Origin: CAZSVE01 sp964610175 | Lineage (GTDB): Bacteria; Pseudomonadota; Gammaproteobacteria; HK1 | DNA: 36,872 nucleotides | NCBI GenBank assembly: GCA_964610175.1 | Contig: CAZSVE010000025.1 | Coordinates: 1-36,872, forward strand | Direction of reading: 5' to 3' | Shown: positions 23,924 through 31,535 of the stretch, one piece after another | How positions within the stretch are numbered: position 1 is the stretch's first letter | How the letters are laid out: each line of letters opens with the position of its first letter | Notes under the pieces: generated by a model | What the model was told of the DNA's origin: nothing | Seen by the model: only the letters and a program-made list of their open reading frames with translations | Databases searched by the model: none | Made by a program: the position numbers and the translations under genes

Positions 23924-26026
23924 ATGACGTCTATCAAGACTCCAATCAGAAAGGCTTTATCGTATGGTGCCCATACATTGACGTTGGAAGTGGGAGAGAT
24001 TGCGCGTCAAGCATCGGGTGCTGTAAGGGCCTGTCTTGGGGATACTCAGGTATTGGTTACCGTCGTTGCCGAGCGACAAACGAGAGAAGGGAGAGACTTC
24101 TTTCCCTTGACTGTCGATTATCAGGAAAAGACCTATGCGGCTGGAAGGATTCCCGGGGGCTTTTTTCGACGAGAAGGGCGTCCCGGTGAGAAAGAGATTT
24201 TGACATCGCGCCTCATCGATCGTCCGTTACGTCCTCTTTTCCCGGATGGTTTCAATAACGAGGTTCAGATCATCGCGACAGTGGTATCCTTGGATCCGGA
24301 TATCGACCCGGATATTCCCTCTCTGATTGGGGCTTCTGCGGCCGTTGCCATTTCCGGGCTACCACTCGAACAGCCGTTTGGCGCGGCTCGCGTGGGGTAT
24401 ATAGATGGTCAATTCGTCCTCAACCCGACCCTTTCCCAATTACAGGAATCCGAATTGGACTTGGTGGTTGCGGGTACCGAACAAGCCGTTCTTATGGTGG
24501 AATCCGAGGCAAAGGAACTATCGGAGCAGGTCATGCTGGATGCGGTGTTATTCGGCCAGAAGGAATTTCGGCCTGTCATTGCAATGATCCGGGAGCTTGC
24601 CGAAGAAGCGGGCAAGCCTGCCTGGGAATGGCAACCGCCGGTCGAGGATCAAGCCCTGCGACAGCAGATCGCGGATATCTGTGGCGAGGCCATGGGAGAT
24701 GCGTATCGTATCGTAGATAAGCTTCAGCGCCAGCAGCGTGTGGCCGAAATCAAAACATTCGTTTTGGACACCTTGAACAGCGACGACGATCCGAAATGGA
24801 GCTCGCGAGATATATTGACCGTACTAGAAAAACTCGAGAAATCCACGGTTCGGGGTCGTATATTGGCCGGTGATCTGCGCATTGATGGCCGGGATACGCG
24901 GACAGTGCGCGAAATACGAACCCGTATCAGCATGTTACCCCGCACCCATGGCTCTGCCTTGTTCACGCGTGGCGACACTCAGGCGCTTGTCATAACCACA
25001 TTAGGTACGGAACGGGATGCCCAGTTCGTCGATGCCATCGAGGGAGAACGGCGTGAACCATTTCTTCTACACTACAATTTTCCACCTTACTGCGTAGGGG
25101 AAACAGGGCGTGTCGGTTCTCCGAAGCGGCGTGAAATCGGACATGGTCGTCTAGCCAAGCGTGGCGTTCAGGCGGTAATACCCTCCCTTGAAGAATTCCC
25201 TTATGTGATCCGCGTCGTCTCCGAAATAACCGAATCCAATGGATCCAGTTCCATGGCGTCCGTGTGTGGAACAATACTTTCCCTCATGGATGCAGGTGTG
25301 CCCATCAAAGCACCAGTAGCGGGGATTGCCATGGGCTTGATAAAAGAGGGTGAACAATTCGTTGTCCTGTCGGATATCATGGGAGATGAAGACCATCTGG
25401 GTGATATGGATTTCAAAGTGGCCGGTACTCGAGATGGGGTAACCGCACTGCAAATGGATATCAAAATCAACGGGATTACCCGTGAGATTATGGAAACCGC
25501 CTTGACGCAGGCAAAAGAGGGCAGATTCCATATCCTCGATAAGATGAGTGAGGCGATCGAGGAGCCTCGCGCGAAGATGTCGGATTACGCACCTCGTATC
25601 GTTACCATGCGCATCCACCCGGATAAAATCAGAGATGTCATTGGTAAGGGTGGCGCGACGATTCGCGCTATTACCGAAGAAACAGGTGCTACCATCGATA
25701 TCGATGATGATGGTATCGTCAAGATCGCTTCCGTGGACAGTATCGCAGGTAAGGAAGCCCAGAGGCGTATAGAACAAATCACCACAGATGTCGAAGTTGG
25801 CGTAGTCTATAGTGGACGCGTCGCCAAACTGATGGATTTTGGTGCCTTCGTAAACATTCTTCCTGGGAAAGATGGATTGGTCCATATCTCCCAGATCTCC
25901 GATGAGCGGGTCCAGAATGTCAGTGATAAGTTGAAAGAGGGTGATATCGTCAGGGTCAAGGTGCTGGAAATCGATAAACAGGGACGGATACGGTTGAGCA
26001 TGAAGGCCGTAGGAGATGATGAATAG
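23924..26026 (+). CDS. pnp: Polyribonucleotide nucleotidyltransferase (PNPase)
   Basis: A 700-residue phosphorolytic 3'-5' exoribonuclease and degradosome component. Two RNase PH-like domains are present (first with DFFPLTVDYQEKTYAAGRIP and SRLIDRPLRPLFPDG; second with RTHGSALFTRGDTQALV and LSDIMGDEDHLGDMDFKVAG). Then follow a KH domain (DVIGKGGATIRAITEETGA) and an S1 domain (VGVVYSGRVAKLMDFGAFVN). Length is normal. AAGGA precedes the ATG. The stop TAG (26024-26026) coincides with the first bases of a family-1 repeat. The 219-nt rpsO-pnp gap is where an RNase III-processed leader is found in E. coli; here it contains a segment related to the family-2 element. Confidence 0.97.
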   Translation: MTSIKTPIRKALSYGAHTLTLEVGEIARQASGAVRACLGDTQVLVTVVAERQTREGRDFFPLTVDYQEKTYAAGRIPGGFFRREGRPGEKEILTSRLIDRPLRPLFPDGFNNEVQIIATVVSLDPDIDPDIPSLIGASAAVAISGLPLEQPFGAARVGYIDGQFVLNPTLSQLQESELDLVVAGTEQAVLMVESEAKELSEQVMLDAVLFGQKEFRPVIAMIRELAEEAGKPAWEWQPPVEDQALRQQIADICGEAMGDAYRIVDKLQRQQRVAEIKTFVLDTLNSDDDPKWSSRDILTVLEKLEKSTVRGRILAGDLRIDGRDTRTVREIRTRISMLPRTHGSALFTRGDTQALVITTLGTERDAQFVDAIEGERREPFLLHYNFPPYCVGETGRVGSPKRREIGHGRLAKRGVQAVIPSLEEFPYVIRVVSEITESNGSSSMASVCGTILSLMDAGVPIKAPVAGIAMGLIKEGEQFVVLSDIMGDEDHLGDMDFKVAGTRDGVTALQMDIKINGITREIMETALTQAKEGRFHILDKMSEAIEEPRAKMSDYAPRIVTMRIHPDKIRDVIGKGGATIRAITEETGATIDIDDDGIVKIASVDSIAGKEAQRRIEQITTDVEVGVVYSGRVAKLMDFGAFVNILPGKDGLVHISQISDERVQNVSDKLKEGDIVRVKVLEIDKQGRIRLSMKAVGDDE

Positions 26027-26128
26027 CGAAGCTTTACCTCGAACCGACAAGGCATGATCAAGTCAAAGCAAAATTGGTATTTTGTAAAACTTGACTCATC
26101 AGCGAAGCTGAGCGGGAAATAAACAAAT
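26024..26128 (-). repeat. Family-1 dispersed repeat after pnp
   Basis: Starts TAGCGAAGCTTTACCTCG, so the pnp stop codon is part of the repeat end, and ends AGCGGGAAATAAACAAA. Confidence 0.82.
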
Positions 26129-26259
26129 AACCACTGTGATGAATAGCCGGGGAGAAGGAAAACCAATCCGGCTTCTTGCCACGATACGATATAGCTTCTC
26201 GAGTAAAAGGAATTTATGGGTGGAGCCCCTTTTGAACAGTAAAAACCGCAATCGATTCC

Positions 26260-26295
26260 AAGGCCCCGCATTCCAAGGTGCGGGGCCTTTTGCCT
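26260..26295 (+). terminator. Intrinsic terminator of the translation operon
   Basis: AAGGCCCCGCA and TGCGGGGCCTT form a perfect 11-bp stem around an 8-nt loop, followed by TTGCCTTTATT. Strong rho-independent terminator downstream of pnp. Confidence 0.88.
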
Positions 26296-26304
26296 TTATT
26301 GGGG

Positions 26305-26346
26305 CCACAGGCACGTGCTTCGGCTAACGTGGCCTGTGGAGCGCAA
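26305..26346 (+). terminator. Second hairpin, tandem terminator
   Basis: CCACAGGC pairs with GCCTGTGG and an inner ACGT with ACGT, loop GCTTCGGCTA. It stands directly after the first terminator. The sequence after it is A-rich rather than T-rich on the plus strand, so it could serve transcripts on the minus strand too. Confidence 0.6.
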
Positions 26347-26483
26347 AAAATCAACATACTCCGAAAAGGCAGTCCGTTGACCGTGAAATCTTGAACAAAA
26401 TGCCGAACGGATTTTAGAGTAGAAAAAATACTAATTTATCATCAATAAGATATAGATATTTTTTTGATTCCAGCTTTTCTCCC

Positions 26484-26510
26484 TTTTTGGTTCCGGCTAT
26501 GCCGGGTTGG
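26484..26510 (+). repeat. Small hairpin repeat (family 3)
   Basis: TTTTTGGTTCCGGCTATGCC followed by GGGTTGG; CCGGC/GCCGG stem with TAT loop. A near copy at 31340-31367 keeps the stem. REP-like. Confidence 0.55.
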
Positions 26511-26515
26511 GATAT

Positions 26516-26626
26516 TTTGTTTGTTTCCTGCTCGGTTTTGCAAATGAGTCAAGTTTTACAAAACAGCAATCTTGCTTTATCGATGCTGAATCATGCCTTG
26601 TCGGTTCGAGCACAAGCTTCGCTAGG
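26516..26626 (+). repeat. Family-1 dispersed repeat, plus orientation
   Basis: Starts TTTGTTTGTTTCCTGCTCGG and ends CACAAGCTTCGCTAGGG. An AT-rich stretch (about 26400-26470) and a family-3 hairpin precede it; no gene is seen between pnp and the thiL remnant. Confidence 0.78.
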
Positions 26627-26829
26627 GAATTCCTTCAAGTTGGGGATCGAGGGTTTCCAGGAAACTTCAATACGTATCCGTGAGATGAAGCGGTTTTTTA
26701 TCATTCTTCTGCCAGAGACTGCGTAATCGATGCTTTACCGTATTCTTTTGGAATTGGTTGCAGCTTCGTCGCGCAGATACTACGCCTCGATACTGCGTGA
26801 TTCTGCTCGATAAATCGGGTACCCCGACC

Positions 26830-27264
26830 ATGCGTGAATTTGAACTAATCGAACGTTTTTTCTCGACCGGAACCGCGCAACGGGAAGACGTCATACTCGG
26901 GATCGGAGATGATGCCGCCCTGATTCGGATCCCATCTGGCCGAGGGGTCGTTACAGCGATTGCCACCGTGCGAGATCCCATGCGTAACACTCCCCCGGAA
27001 TCATTGGGGCACCACGCCTTGCGCCTGTCCTTGGATCACCTGGTGGATTTCGGCGCTATTCCCGCGTGGGCGACGCTGGCGCTGACCATGCCCAAGGCCG
27101 ATAGGGACTGGCTTGCACGCTTTAGCGACGGCATGAAGGATCTGGCCAGGCGCTCTCGAGTGTGTCTTGTCGGTGGAGACACGACGCAGGGTCCCCTGAG
27201 TATCACTATTGTTTCCAATGGTTATCTTCCCACTTCGGATCAAGGGAAACAGGGGGGTCGATAA
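26830..27264 (+). pseudogene. thiL: Thiamine-monophosphate kinase ThiL, truncated
   Basis: ThiL phosphorylates thiamine monophosphate to the diphosphate and is normally about 320 residues. From ATG 26830 the frame shows the family start MREFELIERFF and the first metal/nucleotide motif GIGDDAAL, then ESLGHHALRLSLDHLVDFGA, PAWATLALTMP and VGGDTTQGPLSIT. It stops at 144 codons, and a family-1 repeat begins 27 nt later. The conserved TDTLVEGVHF block is replaced by TAIATVRDPMRN, losing the metal-binding aspartate. So both the C-terminal half and a key motif are gone and the product is very unlikely to be active. The usual neighbours (nusB, pgpA) are absent. A functional copy or alternative would have to lie elsewhere. 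Confidence 0.8.
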
Positions 27265-27290
27265 TGAGTATCCGATGAACGGGATACGTA

Positions 27291-27397
27291 TTTTGGTTAT
27301 TTCCCGCTCATCTTCACAAAATGAGTTTTACGGAAGCCGGTTTTGCTTTACCAATGCCGGGTCATGTTTTGTCGGTCTGACACGAAGCTCCGCTAGC
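27291..27397 (+). repeat. Family-1 dispersed repeat after truncated thiL
   Basis: Starts TTTTGGTTATTTCCCGCTCA and ends CACGAAGCTCCGCTAGC. It lies at the break point of thiL and 68 nt before birA. Confidence 0.78.
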
Positions 27398-27464
27398 CAA
27401 TGGGACGGGGTTGGATTGTACGAGTAACGACCATTATCCGAGCTTAGTTTGATAGAATCGAATC

Positions 27465-28448
27465 ATGCAACAACGCTATCGTCTTTTGCGCCTGTTATCC
27501 GATGGCCATTTTCACTCCGGGAAAGACTTGGGGTCGGCCCTCGGCATCGGTCGAAGCGCCGTTTGGAAACTTGCGCGTTCATTGGAAACCATGGGCATCG
27601 ATGTATTTGCGGTGCGCGGCAAGGGGTATCGTTTATCCGCTCCCATCGATTTGCTCGATCGTGATCGGATCCTTGCCGAGGTCGGCCCGGAAGCCATGGG
27701 ACTATTGGCCAATATCGAGGTATTGTCAGAGGTTGACTCCACGAATAATTACCTGATGTCGCGCGCGTCGCAGGGTGTTCACGATGGCCATGTCTGTCTG
27801 GCGGAATACCAGTCGGCTGGGCGAGGTCGCCGAGGGCGACGCTGGGTTTCTCCTTTGGGTGCCAATATTTATCTGTCCGTATTGCGGTATTTCGGCGCAC
27901 TGCCCGATGGACCTCAGGGCCTCAGTCTGGCAGTCGGGGTGGCTGTTGCGTCGGCATTGGCGTCCGTTGGCGTTGCGGATGTGGGGCTGAAGTGGCCCAA
28001 TGATTTACTTTGGAGAGATCGAAAACTGGGCGGTATCTTGCTGGAACTTGCCGGCGAGCCCGGTGGCCATTGGCAGGTAGTGGTTGGTTTGGGTGTCAAC
28101 GTAGATCTTCCGGTTGACTCTGCAAAACTCATCGATCAACCCTGGGTGGATCTCAAGACCATAGCCGGCGACGTCGGGCGTAACCTGGTGGCAGGTCGGA
28201 TTCTGCGATATCTTTTGTTGGAATTGGAACGGTTTTCCCGACACGGTTTTGCACCATTTCGTCCCCTGTGGGAGTCTCATGACGTAACCCGCGATCGTCC
28301 CGTGGTAATCAAGGATCTCCATCGCGAGATCCGCGGTTTCGCCCGAGGAGTGGACGATACCGGCGCGTTATTGCTGTCGGTGGACGGTGAGGTGCAAAGA
28401 ATATTATCGGGTGATCTTAGCCTCAGAATCGAATCCAATTCGACTTAG
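27465..28448 (+). CDS. birA: Biotin-[acetyl-CoA-carboxylase] ligase / biotin repressor BirA
   Basis: A 327-residue bifunctional protein. The N-terminal winged helix (residues 1-65, SGKDLGSALGIGRSAVWKLA) can bind a biotin operator. The catalytic domain has the adenylate loop GRGRRGRRWVSPLGANIYLS, the KWPNDLL motif and KLGGILLE, and the C-terminal SH3-like domain is present. It attaches biotin to the carboxyl-carrier protein of acetyl-CoA carboxylase. The ATG 27465 is preceded by a weak ribosome site. The stop TAG (28446-28448) is part of a family-1 repeat end. coaX follows 166 nt downstream on the same strand, a frequent pairing. Confidence 0.94.
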   Translation: MQQRYRLLRLLSDGHFHSGKDLGSALGIGRSAVWKLARSLETMGIDVFAVRGKGYRLSAPIDLLDRDRILAEVGPEAMGLLANIEVLSEVDSTNNYLMSRASQGVHDGHVCLAEYQSAGRGRRGRRWVSPLGANIYLSVLRYFGALPDGPQGLSLAVGVAVASALASVGVADVGLKWPNDLLWRDRKLGGILLELAGEPGGHWQVVVGLGVNVDLPVDSAKLIDQPWVDLKTIAGDVGRNLVAGRILRYLLLELERFSRHGFAPFRPLWESHDVTRDRPVVIKDLHREIRGFARGVDDTGALLLSVDGEVQRILSGDLSLRIESNST

Positions 28449-28462
28449 CGAAGCTCCGCCAG
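28445..28462 (-). repeat. Family-1 repeat end fragment after birA
   Basis: CTTAGCGAAGCTCCGCCAG only; the rest of the element is missing. The TAG is the birA stop. Confidence 0.7.
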
Positions 28463-28614
28463 TTGGGTACCGTGCTAGTACAAAATAGTACTAGGCATGC
28501 TTTTCGGCAAGAATCTCGATTTCCCGTCTTCTCCCGTAAATTCGTATACTACGCTCATCATTCGCTGCTTATTCAAGGGGGTTGTTCAGTGGGATCATCG
28601 AGGGAAAAGTGGTT

Positions 28615-29394
28615 ATGAATTCGCCATGCGCAGTACTGGTATTGGATATTGGCAACACTCGGATGAAGTGGGCTCATATCAGAAATGGCCTTGCCGACCA
28701 TGGGGATGCTACCTATACCGTGGGTCAAATTTCAAAGATCCTCGATAAAAGGTGGCGAGCCATGAAACCGCCATGCCGGATGCTGGTCTCCAATGTAGGT
28801 AAGCCTGGCATGGCGGATGCACTGTCGCAGTGGACGATGGAAAATTGGGCATTACAACCCGAGTATGTAACGGTGGAAAGCGAAGCCTGGGGCGTCACCT
28901 GTGCCTATCGGGACTCCGATACCTTTGGTTCGGATCGATGGGTGGCGCTAATTGCCGCTCATCAAAGGTTCAAGGGACCTGTTTGTGTCGTCGATTGCGG
29001 CACGGCGATTACCGTGGACGCCTTGGCGGCGGATGGGAAACACTTGGGTGGATTGATCGTGCCTGGCATCGAATTGATGCGCCGTACTCTGTCCCGCGGT
29101 ACCGGGCGCATTGGCAAAATGCCGGGAATCAACACCATGTCCGCTGCGGCGCAAAATACCTGGTTGGGACGAAGCACCCAGGAAGGGGTTATGGCTGGAA
29201 CCATGTGGGCAGCGGTGGCGTTTATCGATCGCGTGATTGTCGACCTGGAGGCCGAGTTCCAAAAGCGTATGACATGTATCCTGGTGGGGGGAGACGCGCA
29301 AGCCATTCATCCATTGCTGGCATGCAAGGCGATCTGCGAACCGGATCTGGTTCTACAGGGACTGGCTGTTATTACGGGCAAGACCGGTAGTTAG
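28615..29394 (+). CDS. coaX: Type III pantothenate kinase CoaX
   Basis: A 259-residue kinase catalysing the first step of coenzyme A synthesis. Of the three pantothenate kinase types, the type III motifs are visible: phosphate-binding LDIGNTRMKWA near the N-terminus, FGSDRWVALIAAH, VVDCGTAITVDAL and GGLIVPGIELMRRTL, and the C-terminal VGGDAQ. The ATG 28615 has GAGGGA at good spacing; the in-frame TTG 28582 is less likely. The stop TAG (29392-29394) belongs to a TAGCGAAGC repeat end. The SPOR-domain gene follows 35 nt downstream, as in many Gammaproteobacteria. Confidence 0.93.
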   Translation: MNSPCAVLVLDIGNTRMKWAHIRNGLADHGDATYTVGQISKILDKRWRAMKPPCRMLVSNVGKPGMADALSQWTMENWALQPEYVTVESEAWGVTCAYRDSDTFGSDRWVALIAAHQRFKGPVCVVDCGTAITVDALAADGKHLGGLIVPGIELMRRTLSRGTGRIGKMPGINTMSAAAQNTWLGRSTQEGVMAGTMWAAVAFIDRVIVDLEAEFQKRMTCILVGGDAQAIHPLLACKAICEPDLVLQGLAVITGKTGS

Positions 29395-29401
29395 CGAAGC
29401 A
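29391..29401 (-). repeat. Family-1 repeat end fragment after coaX
   Basis: TTAGCGAAGC, the shortest remnant; includes the coaX stop codon. Too short to be certain on its own. Confidence 0.4.
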
Positions 29402-29429
29402 ATCTTCCAATATCTTCGATACGCAAGTC

Positions 29430-30296
29430 ATGAAATGGGTTTTTTATCTGTTGGTGGTGATAAATCTCGTATATTTCGCCTGGGAGACATGGCATGTGGA
29501 ATCGTCAACCATGTTCTCTTCCGCCGAGGCCCCGAAGCCTTCTCTCCCCGATCATGTAGACCGACTATTGCTGTTTCACGAAGTAGATCCCGATCAATTG
29601 CAATTACGCATGCCAGCGACATCGGGAACACCACCGGCAATACCAGCGGCACCAGCTGTATCGACATCGTCACCGGCATCACCGGCATCGATGGCACCAG
29701 CAGTGGCAGCTGTGACGTCCACGCCCCCGCGCCAGGAATCAGCTCCTGTCACGACATCATCTCCCGTCACGACATCGGTGTCGACGACGAAACCAGATCC
29801 CGCGACACAACTGGCGGCCGAGGTTCACCATGATGAGAAAGATTCTCCGATTTGTTACAGAGTGGGGCCTCTATCACGAAAGACCGACATCGATGGCGTA
29901 AAGACTTGGTTGCAGGGGCAGGGGATTACAGCATCACAAATCCATGAGCGGCGTAAGGTGCCGTTTCATTGGGTCTATTTTCCACCGTTCAAGACCCGGA
30001 TCGAGGCTCTTGGGTATGTCGAACGTCTGAAAAGAGACGGTATCGAAGATATCCACTTATTATCCAGGGGGAAAATGAATAATGCGGTTTCCCTTGGTGT
30101 TTTCAGTAAACGTACTTCCCTGAAAAGGCGGGTTGCCGAGCTTAGGAAAAAGGGATACATCCCTTCCGTCGGATCGCGCTTGCGAACACAAAAGATCACT
30201 TGGCTCGAAACCGTATCCTCGGCAACGTTTCCCAATGTGGATTTCAACCGCAAGTTTTCGTCGTTCAAGGTGATAGAGACGGAGTGCAACAACTGA
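29430..30296 (+). CDS. SPOR-domain inner-membrane protein
   Basis: A 288-residue protein with one N-terminal transmembrane helix (VFYLLVVINLVYFAW), a long Pro/Ala/Ser/Thr-rich periplasmic linker (about 60-135), and a C-terminal SPOR domain (about 140-225: CYRVGPLSRKTDIDG, then SLGVFSKRTSLKRRVAEL). SPOR domains bind denuded glycan strands at the division septum. The gene always seems to sit after coaX in related bacteria, where it is annotated only as SPOR-domain protein. The last about 50 residues lie beyond the domain and are of unknown role. A role in division or envelope maintenance is inference. Confidence 0.88.
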   Translation: MKWVFYLLVVINLVYFAWETWHVESSTMFSSAEAPKPSLPDHVDRLLLFHEVDPDQLQLRMPATSGTPPAIPAAPAVSTSSPASPASMAPAVAAVTSTPPRQESAPVTTSSPVTTSVSTTKPDPATQLAAEVHHDEKDSPICYRVGPLSRKTDIDGVKTWLQGQGITASQIHERRKVPFHWVYFPPFKTRIEALGYVERLKRDGIEDIHLLSRGKMNNAVSLGVFSKRTSLKRRVAELRKKGYIPSVGSRLRTQKITWLETVSSATFPNVDFNRKFSSFKVIETECNN

Positions 30297-30625
30297 AGCC
30301 GGGAGAGTGTTGCGCTCCAGGCGTATGTGTGCCGCACTACGCAAACGTTTGGACACGATTATCCCGGAACATCAAAGGGTATCTTTGGATTTGGTTGTCG
30401 CGAATGCATTGGGGCCGGGTGTAGCTTCAAGCAGAGGTGATCGCCACGACGGAAAGTCTGCGGATAGGCCGATCCATTTCCGGAAGTGCGGTTCGACATT
30501 CCCTCCAATTCGGAACCTCATCCACTTCCGGTGGTTTCGAAGTGCGGTCAGTGATTTTCTTGACGATCGTTGATCATTGTCGATTATCGTTGCACCGATT
30601 GGCCGAACATCCCGATGTCAAAAAA
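30297..30625. other. Intergenic region before smpB, no supported gene
   Basis: A plus-strand frame (30307-30573) and an upstream extension of the smpB frame (from 30437) are open but show no recognisable similarity. I see no tRNA and no strong promoter. In relatives a divergent ratA gene may occur here; it is absent. Confidence 0.5.
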
Positions 30626-31105
30626 ATGCCAAAATCGAAAACGAATCGTCCCGCCAATACAATCGCCCTCAATAAAAAGGTTCGATACGACTATTTCATC
30701 GAAGAACGCCTGGAGGCCGGAATCGCCCTGGAAGGTTGGGAGGTAAAGAGTCTGCGCGCGGGCCGTGTCCAACTCAAGGAGAGTTACGTGGTGCTCAAGG
30801 GAAATGAAATATGGCTTATCGGTGCCCATATCAGCCCTCTGTCCAGTGCCTCCACCCATGTGGACCCGGACCCGGTGCGAACGCGCAAATTGCTGATGCG
30901 CCGCAAGGAGATCAACTGGATCATCGGAATCGTGGAGCGCCGAGGCTATACATTGGTGCCGACTGCCATGTACTGGAAGCGAGGACGCGCCAAGCTGGAG
31001 ATCGGCACGGCAAGGGGTAAAAAGAAATTCGACAAGCGGGCAGCGGAGAAAGATCGGGATTGGGCGCGGGAGAAGCAACGGATTCTAAAGACGGAAAGGT
31101 TCTGA
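30626..31105 (+). CDS. smpB: SsrA-binding protein SmpB
   Basis: A 159-residue tmRNA-binding protein essential for trans-translation, which rescues stalled ribosomes. It shows the oligonucleotide-binding-fold signature: NKKVRYDYFIEERLEAGIAL, EGWEVKSLRAGRVQLKESYV, the LLMRRKEINWI helix, and a basic C-terminal tail (KKKFDKRAAEKDRDWAREKQ) that becomes ordered in the decoding centre. Length matches E. coli (160). The ATG 30626 starts the recognisable sequence; the open frame extends further upstream without homology. The ribosome site is poor. The tmRNA gene ssrA is not in this window. Confidence 0.95.
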   Translation: MPKSKTNRPANTIALNKKVRYDYFIEERLEAGIALEGWEVKSLRAGRVQLKESYVVLKGNEIWLIGAHISPLSSASTHVDPDPVRTRKLLMRRKEINWIIGIVERRGYTLVPTAMYWKRGRAKLEIGTARGKKKFDKRAAEKDRDWAREKQRILKTERF

Positions 31106-31160
31106 CAAAGTGGTGAAAAATGCCATTTCTTACCCAATGCGCAACGCCAGAATTTTTGCT

Positions 31161-31185
31161 GCTCTCCGAAGGAGAGTCGCTTTTT
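31161..31185 (+). terminator. Probable smpB terminator
   Basis: CTCTCC and GGAGAG form a 6-bp stem with loop GAA; TCGCTTTTT follows. Located 56 nt after the smpB stop. Confidence 0.7.
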
Positions 31186-31303
31186 CCAAGCGTAGTCCCT
31201 TACCCGGAAAACCTTTGGCAAAACGATCCACAAAAAAATCTTCCGCTGGTCCCCCAGACGCAAGCGTGGGAAATCTTTTCCGGGAGCTGCAGCTTCCCAA
31301 GAT

Positions 31304-31333
31304 CTACGCTCCCAAACTGGCTTGGGAGCGTAG
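31304..31333. terminator. Perfect 12-bp inverted repeat
   Basis: CTACGCTCCCAA and TTGGGAGCGTAG flank a 6-nt loop. No T-run follows on either strand. It sits in the convergent smpB-glgA gap and may serve as a bidirectional transcript end or a REP-like site. Confidence 0.6.
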
Positions 31334-31339
31334 CGAAGG

Positions 31340-31367
31340 TTTTTGGTTCCGGCTAGGCTGGGTTAGG
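31340..31367 (+). repeat. Small hairpin repeat (family 3)
   Basis: TTTTTGGTTCCGGCTAGGCT then GGGTTAGG. Relative to the copy at 26484-26510, the stem CCGGC/GCTGG keeps pairing through a G-T wobble. Confidence 0.55.
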
Positions 31368-31459
31368 CACTGTTTACGGAGAAACGATAAGGAAAATCCG
31401 GTGAAGTATTTTGCTATCACTTCCCAATCGAGGGGTGGTCGATCTTTTGGTCGTAGACA

Positions 31460-31527
31460 GATAGCAATTTTACTTTACCGATGCCGAATCATGCTTTGCT
31501 CGGTTCGAGCACAACAAGCTTCGTCAG
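31460..31527 (+). repeat. Family-1 dispersed repeat, 5'-truncated
   Basis: Only the right half is clear: GCAATTTTACTTTACCGATG, then AATCATGCTTTG and GGTTCGAGCAC, ending AAGCTTCGTCAGCAC. It stands just beyond the glgA stop. Confidence 0.65.
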
Positions 31528-31535
31528 CACGTTCC

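Noticed and set aside
26136..26327. 63-codon frame after pnp
   Set aside because: It runs through the terminator stem of the translation operon and has no recognisable features.
4452..27397. Recurring GCGAAGCTTCGCC motif as a CRISPR array
   Set aside because: Copies are dispersed over kilobases in both orientations with genes between them; there are no regular spacers.
30307..30573. Open frame upstream of smpB
   Set aside because: No similarity, no ribosome site, Arg/His/Ser-rich composition typical of non-coding sequence.
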